Assembly (NCBI GenBank): GCA_946004305.1
Contig: CAMFZJ010000065.1
Coordinates: forward strand, 1 to 7,280
Length of the DNA stretch: 7,280 bases
Source: an uncultured Clostridia bacterium
GTDB taxonomy: Bacteria; Bacillota; Clostridia; Oscillospirales; Acutalibacteraceae
Direction: 5' to 3'
Positions 1 through 5,066 of this stretch are shown here, in pieces. A program made the translations under genes and the position numbers. Position 1 is the first letter of the stretch. Each line of letters starts with the position of its first letter. The notes under the pieces were generated by a model that was not told the DNA's origin, made no database searches, and saw nothing but the letters and a program-made list of their open reading frames with translations.

Positions 1-42
1 ACTAAACAAAACGAGCACATCTTTTGATGTGCTCGTTTTGTT
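1..42 (-). terminator. Intrinsic terminator of the tRNA-Thr/tRNA-Tyr unit
   Basis: A perfect 17-bp inverted repeat (5-21 with 26-42) encloses a 4-base loop. Read on the minus strand, the GC-richer core GAGCACATC is followed by GTTTTGTTT, so the 3' arm itself supplies the U-rich tail. The first base of the minus-strand stem (position 42) is the terminal A of the encoded CCA of tRNA-Tyr, so there is no spacer between tRNA and terminator. This is a typical Rho-independent terminator closing a tRNA transcript. Confidence 0.9.
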
Positions 43-126
43 GGTGGGAGAGAGTGGATTCGAACCACTGAAGCAAGTTGCAACAGATTTACAGTCTGCC
101 CCCTTTGGCCACTCGGGAACTCTCCC
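42..126 (-). tRNA. tRNA-Tyr (anticodon GUA), CCA encoded
   Basis: This is a class II tRNA of 85 nt including an encoded CCA (42-44). The 7-bp acceptor stem GGGAGAG/CTCTCCC (120-126 with 46-52) is perfect, with discriminator A at 45. The anticodon loop CTGTAAA lies at 88-94, giving anticodon GTA (90-92 on the plus strand reads TAC), in a 5-bp stem with one G-U pair. The long variable arm has a GCA/TGC stem, as expected for bacterial tRNA-Tyr, and the T arm AGTGG-TTCGAAT-CCACT is intact. It is the distal gene of the unit, downstream of tRNA-Thr. Confidence 0.97.
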
Positions 127-141
127 GGTTATTAAATTAAA

Positions 142-168
142 ATGTTTAAGGCTAAAAGCCTTAAACAT
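142..168 (-). terminator. Hairpin between the two tRNA genes (weak terminator or processing element)
   Basis: A perfect 11-bp stem (ATGTTTAAGGC at 142-152 against 158-168) closes a 5-base loop. Read on the minus strand it is followed by a broken T-rich stretch (TTTTAATTT). The stem is AT-rich and the T run is interrupted, so it would be a weak or partial Rho-independent terminator. It could instead be a structural element guiding tRNA processing between tRNA-Thr and tRNA-Tyr. No convincing separate promoter for tRNA-Tyr is seen in the 47-nt spacer, which argues against complete termination here. Confidence 0.6.
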
Positions 169-173
169 AAAAA

Positions 174-249
174 TGGAGCTGGTGGACGGACTTGAACCCC
201 CGACCTGCTGATTACAAATCAGCTGCTCTACCAACTGAGCTACACCAGC
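174..249 (-). tRNA. tRNA-Thr (anticodon UGU), CCA encoded
   Basis: This is a 76-nt tRNA with CCA encoded at 174-176 and discriminator U. The acceptor stem GCTGGTG/CACCAGC (243-249 with 178-184) is perfect. The D arm GCTC-AGTTGGTA-GAGC and anticodon stem GCTGA/TCAGC are intact. The loop TTTGTAA (212-218) gives anticodon TGT, which decodes ACA. The T loop is the standard TTCAAGT. The T stem is imperfect: pair 50-64 is G-U and pair 51-63 is G-G (positions 199 and 187). It is the first gene of the minus-strand tRNA unit, 34 nt downstream of its -10 box. Confidence 0.96.
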
Positions 250-260
250 GTTTGTTTGTA

Positions 261-275
261 CTGTGTTTTTCACAG
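261..275 (-). other. Small hairpin in the tRNA 5' leader
   Basis: A perfect 5-bp inverted repeat (CTGTG at 261-265, CACAG at 271-275) with a 5-base loop sits between the -10 box and the tRNA-Thr 5' end. It begins very close to the predicted transcription start. It could structure the leader removed by RNase P, but its short stem gives only modest support. Confidence 0.4.
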
Positions 276-282
276 CTCAATT

Positions 283-311
283 ATAATATCATAATCCACC
301 AAACTTGTCAA
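283..311 (-). promoter_or_regulatory. Sigma-A promoter for the tRNA unit
   Basis: Read on the minus strand, a perfect -35 TTGACA (306-311) is separated by exactly 17 bp from a -10 TATTAT (283-288). This is a near-consensus housekeeping promoter. Transcription would start near 276 and give a leader of roughly 27 nt before tRNA-Thr. T tracts on the plus strand just beyond the -35 box are A tracts on this strand and could act as an UP element. Confidence 0.88.
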
Positions 312-314
312 CAC

Positions 315-343
315 TTTTTTTGAATTTTTTTGCTTTTTGTTTT
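315..343 (-). promoter_or_regulatory. Candidate UP element (A tracts upstream of the tRNA promoter)
   Basis: On the minus strand, A tracts of 7, 7, 5 and 4 bases (315-321, 325-331, 334-338, 340-343) begin three bases upstream of the -35 hexamer. The first three are centred about 8 to 10 bp apart, close to one helical turn. Such A tracts upstream of stable-RNA promoters can bind the C-terminal domain of RNA polymerase alpha or bend DNA. The role here is inferred from sequence and position only. Confidence 0.55.
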
Positions 344-371
344 AGGTTATGATATATCTATTTGTTTATTG

Positions 372-400
372 TTGTTTTATAGGATAATTTGTGTTATTAT
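372..400 (+). promoter_or_regulatory. Promoter for the HAD phosphatase gene
   Basis: A -35-like TTGTTT (372-377) lies 17 bp from a -10 TATTAT (395-400). TG at 392-393 gives an extended -10 (TGT-TATTAT), which would compensate for the weak -35. The start site would be near 407, leaving a leader of about 22 nt. It is divergent from the tRNA promoter, and the two -35 boxes are about 60 bp apart. Confidence 0.55.
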
Positions 401-415
401 ATCATAAATTGACTT

Positions 416-422
416 AAAGGTG
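416..422 (+). promoter_or_regulatory. Ribosome binding site that fixes the HAD gene start at 429
   Basis: AAAGGTG ends with an AGG core 8 nt upstream of the ATG at 429. An in-frame GTG at 420-422 lies inside this Shine-Dalgarno sequence and has no ribosome binding site of its own, so the ATG is the better start. Confidence 0.8.
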
Positions 423-428
423 AACATT

Positions 429-1247
429 ATGAACAAAATCAAATTAATTGGAGTTGACCTTGACGGAACAACTCTAAACCAAAAGAAACAAATATCTCAG
501 GAAAATATTGACACCTTTAGGCTATGTAAGGAAAAAGGCATACACATTGTTCCAGTTACCGGCAGACCTTTGTCCGGATTATATAATGAATACAAAAAAC
601 AAATCGGTTGCAGATATTCTATTCATACTAACGGAGCTGTTGTTATGGATTTAGAAAAGGGTGAATATGTTTTTCATCATCCCTTATCAATTAACACAGC
701 AGGAAAGGTTATAGATATTCTGAATAAATACAACTGTTATTACGGAATTTTCTACGATGGCTATGGCTACCTTGACAGTAAGGATTATTTTAACGAGCTT
801 AAAAAACACGAAAACACCTCTTTGCACGAATACATTAAGGCATCTAGAAAAAAAGTCCACAGCCAAATGGAATTTCTAAATTCAATTGAATACTGCGACA
901 ACATTTATGTTATTGCAAAAAGCCCTGAAATAAGGCTTGAAATCTACAATGCCCTGAAAAACGTAAAGGATATTTATTACACCTGTTCAGAGGAATGTGA
1001 TGTTGAAATCGGCAGTCTATGTTCAAAGGGCACATCCTTGCTTGAACTTGCCGAAAGTCTTGGCATTAATCAATCTGAAGTTATGGCAATCGGAGACAGC
1101 GGAAATGACTTAAATATGCTGGAGCTTGCAGGATTTTCTGTTGCTATGGAAAACAGCAGTAAAAGTATTATTGATGCTGCCGACTATGTTACAAAATCCT
1201 GTGAGGAAAGCGGAGTTGCCTATGCCATACAAAAATTTTGCCTTTAG
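429..1247 (+). CDS. Cof-type HAD-IIB family phosphatase
   Basis: This predicts a 272-residue cytoplasmic Mg2+-dependent hydrolase of the haloacid dehalogenase superfamily, Cof (HAD-IIB) subfamily. All four HAD motifs are visible. Motif I is VDLDGTT, with nucleophile Asp10 and acid/base Asp12. Motif II is VTGRP with Thr44. Motif III is Lys200 in CSKGTS. Motif IV is IGDSGNDLNM, with Asp223 and Asp227 for the metal. The region between motifs II and III (about 85-190) is the alpha/beta cap typical of subclass IIB. Length matches the family (about 260-290). Family members dephosphorylate sugar phosphates, flavin mononucleotide, pyridoxal phosphate and similar small molecules, and the true substrate cannot be told from sequence. 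The ATG at 429 is preferred over the GTG at 420, which lies inside the Shine-Dalgarno sequence. No terminator is seen after the gene. Confidence 0.93.
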   Translation: MNKIKLIGVDLDGTTLNQKKQISQENIDTFRLCKEKGIHIVPVTGRPLSGLYNEYKKQIGCRYSIHTNGAVVMDLEKGEYVFHHPLSINTAGKVIDILNKYNCYYGIFYDGYGYLDSKDYFNELKKHENTSLHEYIKASRKKVHSQMEFLNSIEYCDNIYVIAKSPEIRLEIYNALKNVKDIYYTCSEECDVEIGSLCSKGTSLLELAESLGINQSEVMAIGDSGNDLNMLELAGFSVAMENSSKSIIDAADYVTKSCEESGVAYAIQKFCL

Positions 1248-1273
1248 TATAATACGCATGTAAATACTACCGG

Positions 1274-1301
1274 TTATCATATTACTGCTGATACATATAA
1301 T
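1274..1301 (+). promoter_or_regulatory. Candidate promoter for the CmpB-family gene
   Basis: A perfect -10 TATAAT (1296-1301) lies 16 bp after TTATCA (1274-1279), which matches the -35 consensus at four of six bases. Transcription would start near 1308, about 28 nt before the start codon. With no terminator after the HAD gene, readthrough from upstream is also possible. Confidence 0.5.
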
Positions 1302-1335
1302 AGATTAACTTGCTTTTTTCAGAACGGAGGCACTT

Positions 1336-2754
1336 ATGCATATTTTCATTAATTCACTTTGGATATTTTCAATATTTGCTTTTCTGGGATGGCTCTGTGA
1401 GTTTATTCCCCGTACAATCAAAAAAAGGAAGCTTACAAATCCCGGCTTCATTAATCTACCCTTTTCAATAAGCTGTGGAGCCGGCTCTCTTCTGATTTAT
1501 CTTGCCTTCTCAAAATGGACCAATTATTTTATGATTTTCTTTGCGGCCATAATTATGCTGACTGCTCTGAAATTTTTGTGCTCTATGCTTTTTGAAAAAC
1601 TATTTGGTTTTAAGTGGAAGGATTATTCAAAGAAAACTCTTAACCTTAACGGATATGTAGGACTTTTCGAAGCCTTATCTTACGGCGTTATTGCAGTACT
1701 TTTGGTAATGTTTGCTTTCAATCCTATCAAATCTCTTTCTGCTGCTATGCCTACTTGGCTTGCAATACTTATTCCGGCAATAATAACAGGACTGATTATT
1801 GCAGACTTTATAATCACTATCATTACCATTATTCTTCTGCGCAGAAACCTAAAACAAATGAATAATATTTCTGAGCTTCTAGAGGAAGGCACAGAGGAAA
1901 CATCCAACGAGGAATTGCGTGCTATATATGAAAAGCGAATGATTAAAAACAAGGTTTTCAGAAACAGACTTGTTAAAGCCTTTCCTGATATGCAATCCTT
2001 GAACTATGAAAAACAGCTTGAAGAAATAAAAGATTATTTTAATGTTATTCGTGAACGTAATGATGAAGAGTACGAGAAAAAATATGAAAGTCCTAAAGAC
2101 AGGCCTTTTGCATCCGGTTTGAGCTTTACAAAGCTTTTTTGGCTTTTCTTTGTGGGATGTATCGCAGGCACTGTTTTGGAAACAATATGGGCTTTCTTTA
2201 CTTTAGGTCATTTTGAAATCAGGGTTGGTCTTGTTTGGGGACCATTTATTCCTGTTTACGGTGGCGGAGCTGTGCTGATTACCCTTTGCCTTTACAAGCT
2301 TCACAAAGCTAACGACATTACAATTTATCTTGCCTCAGCAGTTATCGGCGCTACCTTTGAATACTTCTGCTCATATTTTCAGGAAAAGTTTTTAGGTACT
2401 GTAAGCTGGGATTACAGCGATACTCCATTTAACATTGACGGCAGAACCAATCTTACTTTTGCTTTGATATGGGGACTTTTAGGTTTATTTTGGTTAAGAT
2501 ACGCCTACCCTGTTTTCAGCAGATGGATTGAAAAAATGCCTAAAAAATTAGGCTCTACCCTAACAGTAATTTTTGCTGTTTTCCTTGTAATAGACAGCGC
2601 CTGCTCTATAGCGGCAGTATATCGTCAGACTCAAAGACACAACGGTATTCCTCCCAAGGGAATAGTTGAAGAAACTATTGACTATTGCTTTAATGATGAC
2701 TATATGAGCTTCGTCTTTCCACATATGTGCAAGCCGGAGGATTGGGGCAAGTGA
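1336..2754 (+). CDS. Polytopic membrane protein, putative ABC-transporter type IV (CmpB) family, duplicated
   Basis: This 472-residue integral membrane protein is recognised by eye as a member of the CmpB family (putative ABC-transporter type IV, PF06541); its transport role is not established. About ten hydrophobic segments are visible, five in each half (roughly 1-20, 43-60, 63-85, 108-128, 140-168, then 263-290, 298-320, 328-348, 372-395 and 405-428). A charged, probably cytoplasmic linker (169-262), rich in Glu and Lys, separates the halves. They are repeats: Gly37-Pro42-Phe43 match Gly298-Pro303-Phe304, and EK..G....DYS at 87-98 matches EK..G....DYS at 350-361. Asn103, Gly106, Ala113-Leu114 and Gly117 recur exactly 263 residues later. 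GGAGG lies 5 nt before the ATG. No ATP-binding subunit is nearby, so calling it a transporter would be over-reading. It stands between its own promoter candidate and a terminator. Confidence 0.85.
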   Translation: MHIFINSLWIFSIFAFLGWLCEFIPRTIKKRKLTNPGFINLPFSISCGAGSLLIYLAFSKWTNYFMIFFAAIIMLTALKFLCSMLFEKLFGFKWKDYSKKTLNLNGYVGLFEALSYGVIAVLLVMFAFNPIKSLSAAMPTWLAILIPAIITGLIIADFIITIITIILLRRNLKQMNNISELLEEGTEETSNEELRAIYEKRMIKNKVFRNRLVKAFPDMQSLNYEKQLEEIKDYFNVIRERNDEEYEKKYESPKDRPFASGLSFTKLFWLFFVGCIAGTVLETIWAFFTLGHFEIRVGLVWGPFIPVYGGGAVLITLCLYKLHKANDITIYLASAVIGATFEYFCSYFQEKFLGTVSWDYSDTPFNIDGRTNLTFALIWGLLGLFWLRYAYPVFSRWIEKMPKKLGSTLTVIFAVFLVIDSACSIAAVYRQTQRHNGIPPKGIVEETIDYCFNDDYMSFVFPHMCKPEDWGK

Positions 2755-2783
2755 CATATTGCAAATAAATAATTAATTTTTTC

Positions 2784-2812
2784 CCGGGGCTGTAAACGCA
2801 GTCCCGGTTTTT
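2784..2812 (+). terminator. Intrinsic terminator after the CmpB-family gene
   Basis: A GC-rich stem (CCGGGGCTGT at 2784-2793 with 2798-2807, containing two G-U pairs) closes a 4-base loop and is followed directly by five T residues. It lies 29 nt after the stop codon. It separates the membrane protein gene from the aspS operon. Confidence 0.9.
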
Positions 2813-2844
2813 GCTAAAAACTTTAAATAAAAGCAGTAAAAATC

Positions 2845-2873
2845 TTGATTGAATATTGATTTTGTGGTATAAT
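2845..2873 (+). promoter_or_regulatory. Promoter of the aspS-gatCAB operon
   Basis: TTGATT (2845-2850) and a perfect TATAAT (2868-2873) are spaced by 17 bp, and TG at 2865-2866 makes an extended -10. The start would be near 2880, giving a leader of about 90 nt. A second TATAAT at 2881-2886 has only a poorly spaced TTGATT (19 bp) and is a weaker alternative. The leader is too short for a classical T-box, and no T-box antiterminator or terminator hairpin is seen between here and aspS. Confidence 0.82.
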
Positions 2874-2913
2874 AACCCCATATAATGTGCCAAAATATGT
2901 AAAAATAGGTTTA

Positions 2914-2964
2914 ATGGCAATAAATTTTAAGATTTATAATATCAAAATAACCGTGAAAGGGTAA
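2914..2964 (+). CDS. Possible 16-residue leader peptide ahead of aspS
   Basis: A short reading frame, MAINFKIYNIKITVKG, starts with ATG after a weak ATAGG sequence 4 nt upstream. It ends with TAA at 2962-2964, only six bases before the aspS ATG. The frame runs through the AAAGGG ribosome binding site of aspS (2956-2961), so its translation could couple to or compete with aspS initiation. It contains no Asp, two Asn and no codon run typical of attenuator peptides. With a weak ribosome binding site it may simply be chance. Confidence 0.25.
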   Translation: MAINFKIYNIKITVKG

Positions 2965-2970
2965 TTATAA

Positions 2971-4716
2971 ATGACAAAAGCAAATATTTATCGCACAGTA
3001 AATTGCGGAGAATTGAGAGAAGACAATATTGGTCAGGACGTAAGAGTAGCCGGTTGGGTTGAAAATATACGTGACCACGGCGGTGTTATGTTCCTTGATA
3101 TTAGGGATCAATACGGTGTGCTTCAGGTAGTTGTTCATGATGACAGCCTTCTTAAAGAGGTAAACCGTGAGTGTACTGTTACACTGGGAGGCAAGGTTGT
3201 TAAGCGTGATGAGGATACTATTAACCCTAAGATTGCAACCGGATATGTAGAAGTTCATACTGATGACATCAAGGTTTTAGGTAAATGTAAAAACGAGCTT
3301 CCTTTCGAGGTTGCTACTTCTAAAATTGTAAATGAAGATGTAAGACTTAAATATCGTTTTCTTGATTTACGCAATCCTAAGGTTCACAACAACATTCTTC
3401 TTCGTTCACAGGTAGTAAGCTTTATGCGTAACAAAATGAATGAAATGGGATTCGTTGAGATTAATACACCGATTCTTTCAACATCATCTCCTGAGGGTGC
3501 CAGAGATTACCTTATTCCAAGCCGTAAGCACAAAGGCAAGTTCTATGCTTTACCACAGGCTCCTCAGATTTTTAAGCAGTTACTTATGGTATCAGGCTTT
3601 GATAAATATTTCCAGATTGCTCCCTGCTTCCGTGATGAGGACGCAAGGGCTGACAGAAGCCCCGGCGAATTCTATCAGCTGGACTTTGAAATGGCATTTG
3701 CTACACAGGAGGATGTGTTCGCAGTAGCCGAGGAAGTGCTTTCTGAAACATTTGCTAAGTTTACAGACAAAAAGGTTTCCCCTGCCCCATTTAAGCGTAT
3801 TCCTTTTGCTGAGTCTATGCTTAAATACGGCACAGACAAGCCTGATTTAAGAAACCCACTTGAAATAAAAGAAATCAGCGATATGTTCGTTGAAACAGAG
3901 TTTGCTCCTTTCAGAGGTAAATGTGTTCGTTCAATTAACGTGCCCAATGCTGCTGCTCAAAGCAAAAAGTGGTTTAAGCGTATGGAGGAATACGCTCTAT
4001 CAATTGGTATGAAGGGCTTAGGCTATGTTAAGGTTCTTGAGGACTTAACCTTTGACGGCCCTATTGATAAATTCCTAAAGCCCGGCGACAGAGAGGAGCT
4101 TATTGCACGCAACGGCTCTAAGGCAGGAGATGTTATTTACTTTATTGCTGACAGCAAGAATATTGCTCCAAAGCTTGCAGGTCAGATTCGTACAGAGGTT
4201 GCAACAAGACTTGATTTAATTGACAAAAGCCGATTTGAATTATGCTTTATCGTTGACTTTCCTATGTATGAAATTGACGAAGATGGCAAGACTATTTTTA
4301 CTCACAACCCATTCTCAATGCCACAGGGCGGTATGGAAGCACTTTTAACTAAGGACCCTACAGAAATTCTTGCTTATCAGTATGACATTGTTTGTAACGG
4401 TGTTGAGCTTTCATCAGGCGCTGTTCGTAACCACGACCTTGACATTATGATTAAGGCTTTTGAAATTGCAGGCTACAGCGAGGAAGAGCTTAAGGATAAG
4501 TTTAAATCTCTTTACAATGCTTTCCAATACGGTGCTCCCCCTCACGCAGGTATGGCTCCGGGTGTTGACCGTATGCTTATGCTGCTTACTGAGGAAGAGA
4601 ATATCCGTGAGGTTATTCCGTTCCCAATGAACAGTAATGCCCAAGATTTACTCCTAGGCTCTCCCGGAGAAGTAAGCGAAATGCAGCTTAGAGAAGTTCA
4701 CATTAAGTTAAGATAG
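2971..4716 (+). CDS. aspS: Aspartate-tRNA ligase, probably non-discriminating (Asp/Asn)
   Basis: This 581-residue class IIb synthetase has bacterial architecture. An OB-fold anticodon-binding domain (about 1-110) precedes the catalytic core, which is interrupted by the bacterial GAD insertion (about 295-410). Visible motifs are the flipping loop STSSPEGARDYLIPSR (170-185), QAPQ (196-199), motif 2 FRDEDARADRSPGEF (220-234), ELSSGAVRNHD (479-489), and motif 3 PPHAGMAPGVDR (523-534) with ATP-binding Arg534. Length is normal. His36 (RDHGG) falls where E. coli AspRS has Leu and P. aeruginosa non-discriminating AspRS has His. The second site reads RDEDTIN, with no Lys as in E. coli RDEKNIN. Together with gatCAB directly downstream, this favours charging of both tRNA(Asp) and tRNA(Asn). 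Motif 2 has an extra Gly relative to E. coli RQPEF. The ribosome binding site AAAGGG lies 9 nt before the ATG. Confidence 0.96.
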   Translation: MTKANIYRTVNCGELREDNIGQDVRVAGWVENIRDHGGVMFLDIRDQYGVLQVVVHDDSLLKEVNRECTVTLGGKVVKRDEDTINPKIATGYVEVHTDDIKVLGKCKNELPFEVATSKIVNEDVRLKYRFLDLRNPKVHNNILLRSQVVSFMRNKMNEMGFVEINTPILSTSSPEGARDYLIPSRKHKGKFYALPQAPQIFKQLLMVSGFDKYFQIAPCFRDEDARADRSPGEFYQLDFEMAFATQEDVFAVAEEVLSETFAKFTDKKVSPAPFKRIPFAESMLKYGTDKPDLRNPLEIKEISDMFVETEFAPFRGKCVRSINVPNAAAQSKKWFKRMEEYALSIGMKGLGYVKVLEDLTFDGPIDKFLKPGDREELIARNGSKAGDVIYFIADSKNIAPKLAGQIRTEVATRLDLIDKSRFELCFIVDFPMYEIDEDGKTIFTHNPFSMPQGGMEALLTKDPTEILAYQYDIVCNGVELSSGAVRNHDLDIMIKAFEIAGYSEEELKDKFKSLYNAFQYGAPPHAGMAPGVDRMLMLLTEEENIREVIPFPMNSNAQDLLLGSPGEVSEMQLREVHIKLR

Positions 4717-4727
4717 ATATAAGCTTT

Positions 4728-4751
4728 TGGGCAAGGCTGTTACCTTGCCCA
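4728..4751 (+). other. Hairpin in the aspS-gatC gap without a U tract
   Basis: A perfect 9-bp stem with core GGGCAAGG/CCTTGCCC (4728-4736 with 4743-4751) encloses a 6-base loop, 11 nt after the aspS stop. No T tract follows on either strand (plus continues ATATACATATATAAAGG). It is therefore not a standard intrinsic terminator. It ends 11 nt before the gatC ribosome binding site and could act as an mRNA-stability or processing element that sets aspS against gatCAB levels. Confidence 0.55.
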
Positions 4752-4776
4752 TATACATATATAAAGGACTGATTTT

Positions 4777-5055
4777 ATGGTAACCAGAGAAGATATTGAA
4801 AACATTGCAATACTTTCAAAGCTATTTGTTGCTGAGGAAGACTTAGATAATCTGACACAGCAAATGCAGGAGATTGTTGAATTTGCCGATGCTATCAACA
4901 AGGCTCCTGACAGCGGAGAGGAATTTGATAATATTAATAATTTATCAAATGTATTCAGAGAAGATGTTGTTGTTCCGTCATTGCCCAGTGAGGAAATTCT
5001 TAAAAATGCTCCTGACCAGGCTGAGGATCACTTCCTTGTAAAAAATCATTCATAA
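4777..5055 (+). CDS. gatC: Asp-tRNA(Asn)/Glu-tRNA(Gln) amidotransferase subunit C
   Basis: This 92-residue protein matches GatC, the small subunit that wraps around the GatA-GatB interface and stabilises the complex. Visible family features are the N-terminal helix IENIAILSKL, followed by the EIVEFADAIN helix, then NVFREDVVVPSLPSEEILKNAP (56-77), which carries the conserved R-E-D and N-A-P signatures, and a short terminal FLV segment. Length is normal (about 95). AAAGGA lies 8 nt before the ATG. Its stop codon overlaps the gatA ribosome binding site, so the two genes are probably translationally coupled. Confidence 0.95.
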   Translation: MVTREDIENIAILSKLFVAEEDLDNLTQQMQEIVEFADAINKAPDSGEEFDNINNLSNVFREDVVVPSLPSEEILKNAPDQAEDHFLVKNHS

Positions 5056-5059
5056 GGAG
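5054..5059 (+). promoter_or_regulatory. gatA ribosome binding site overlapping the gatC stop
   Basis: AAGGAG begins inside the TAA stop codon of gatC (5053-5055) and ends 7 nt before the gatA ATG at 5067. A ribosome finishing gatC therefore sits on the gatA start region, which favours stoichiometric GatC and GatA. Confidence 0.85.
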
Positions 5060-5066
5060 AGAGCGT

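Noticed and set aside
29..211. 60-codon plus-strand reading frame
   Set aside because: It runs antisense through the two tRNA genes and the terminator; it has no ribosome binding site and its content is explained by the RNAs.
420..428. GTG start at 420 for the HAD gene
   Set aside because: The GTG is part of the AAAGGTG ribosome binding site that serves the ATG at 429, and nothing suitable precedes it.
1248..1253. TATAAT directly after the HAD stop codon as a promoter
   Set aside because: No acceptable -35 hexamer is found at 16-18 bp upstream; the TATAAT at 1296-1301 is better placed.
1680..1952. 90-codon minus-strand frame inside the CmpB-family gene
   Set aside because: It is a shadow of the plus-strand membrane protein gene; it shows no family motif and lies wholly within a supported gene.
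2690..2920. 76-codon minus-strand frame in the CmpB-aspS gap
   Set aside because: It crosses the intrinsic terminator and the aspS promoter, with no recognisable protein features or ribosome binding site.
2880..2970. T-box or other riboswitch in the aspS leader
   Set aside because: The leader is only about 90 nt, AT-rich, and lacks a terminator/antiterminator pair or a visible T-box sequence.
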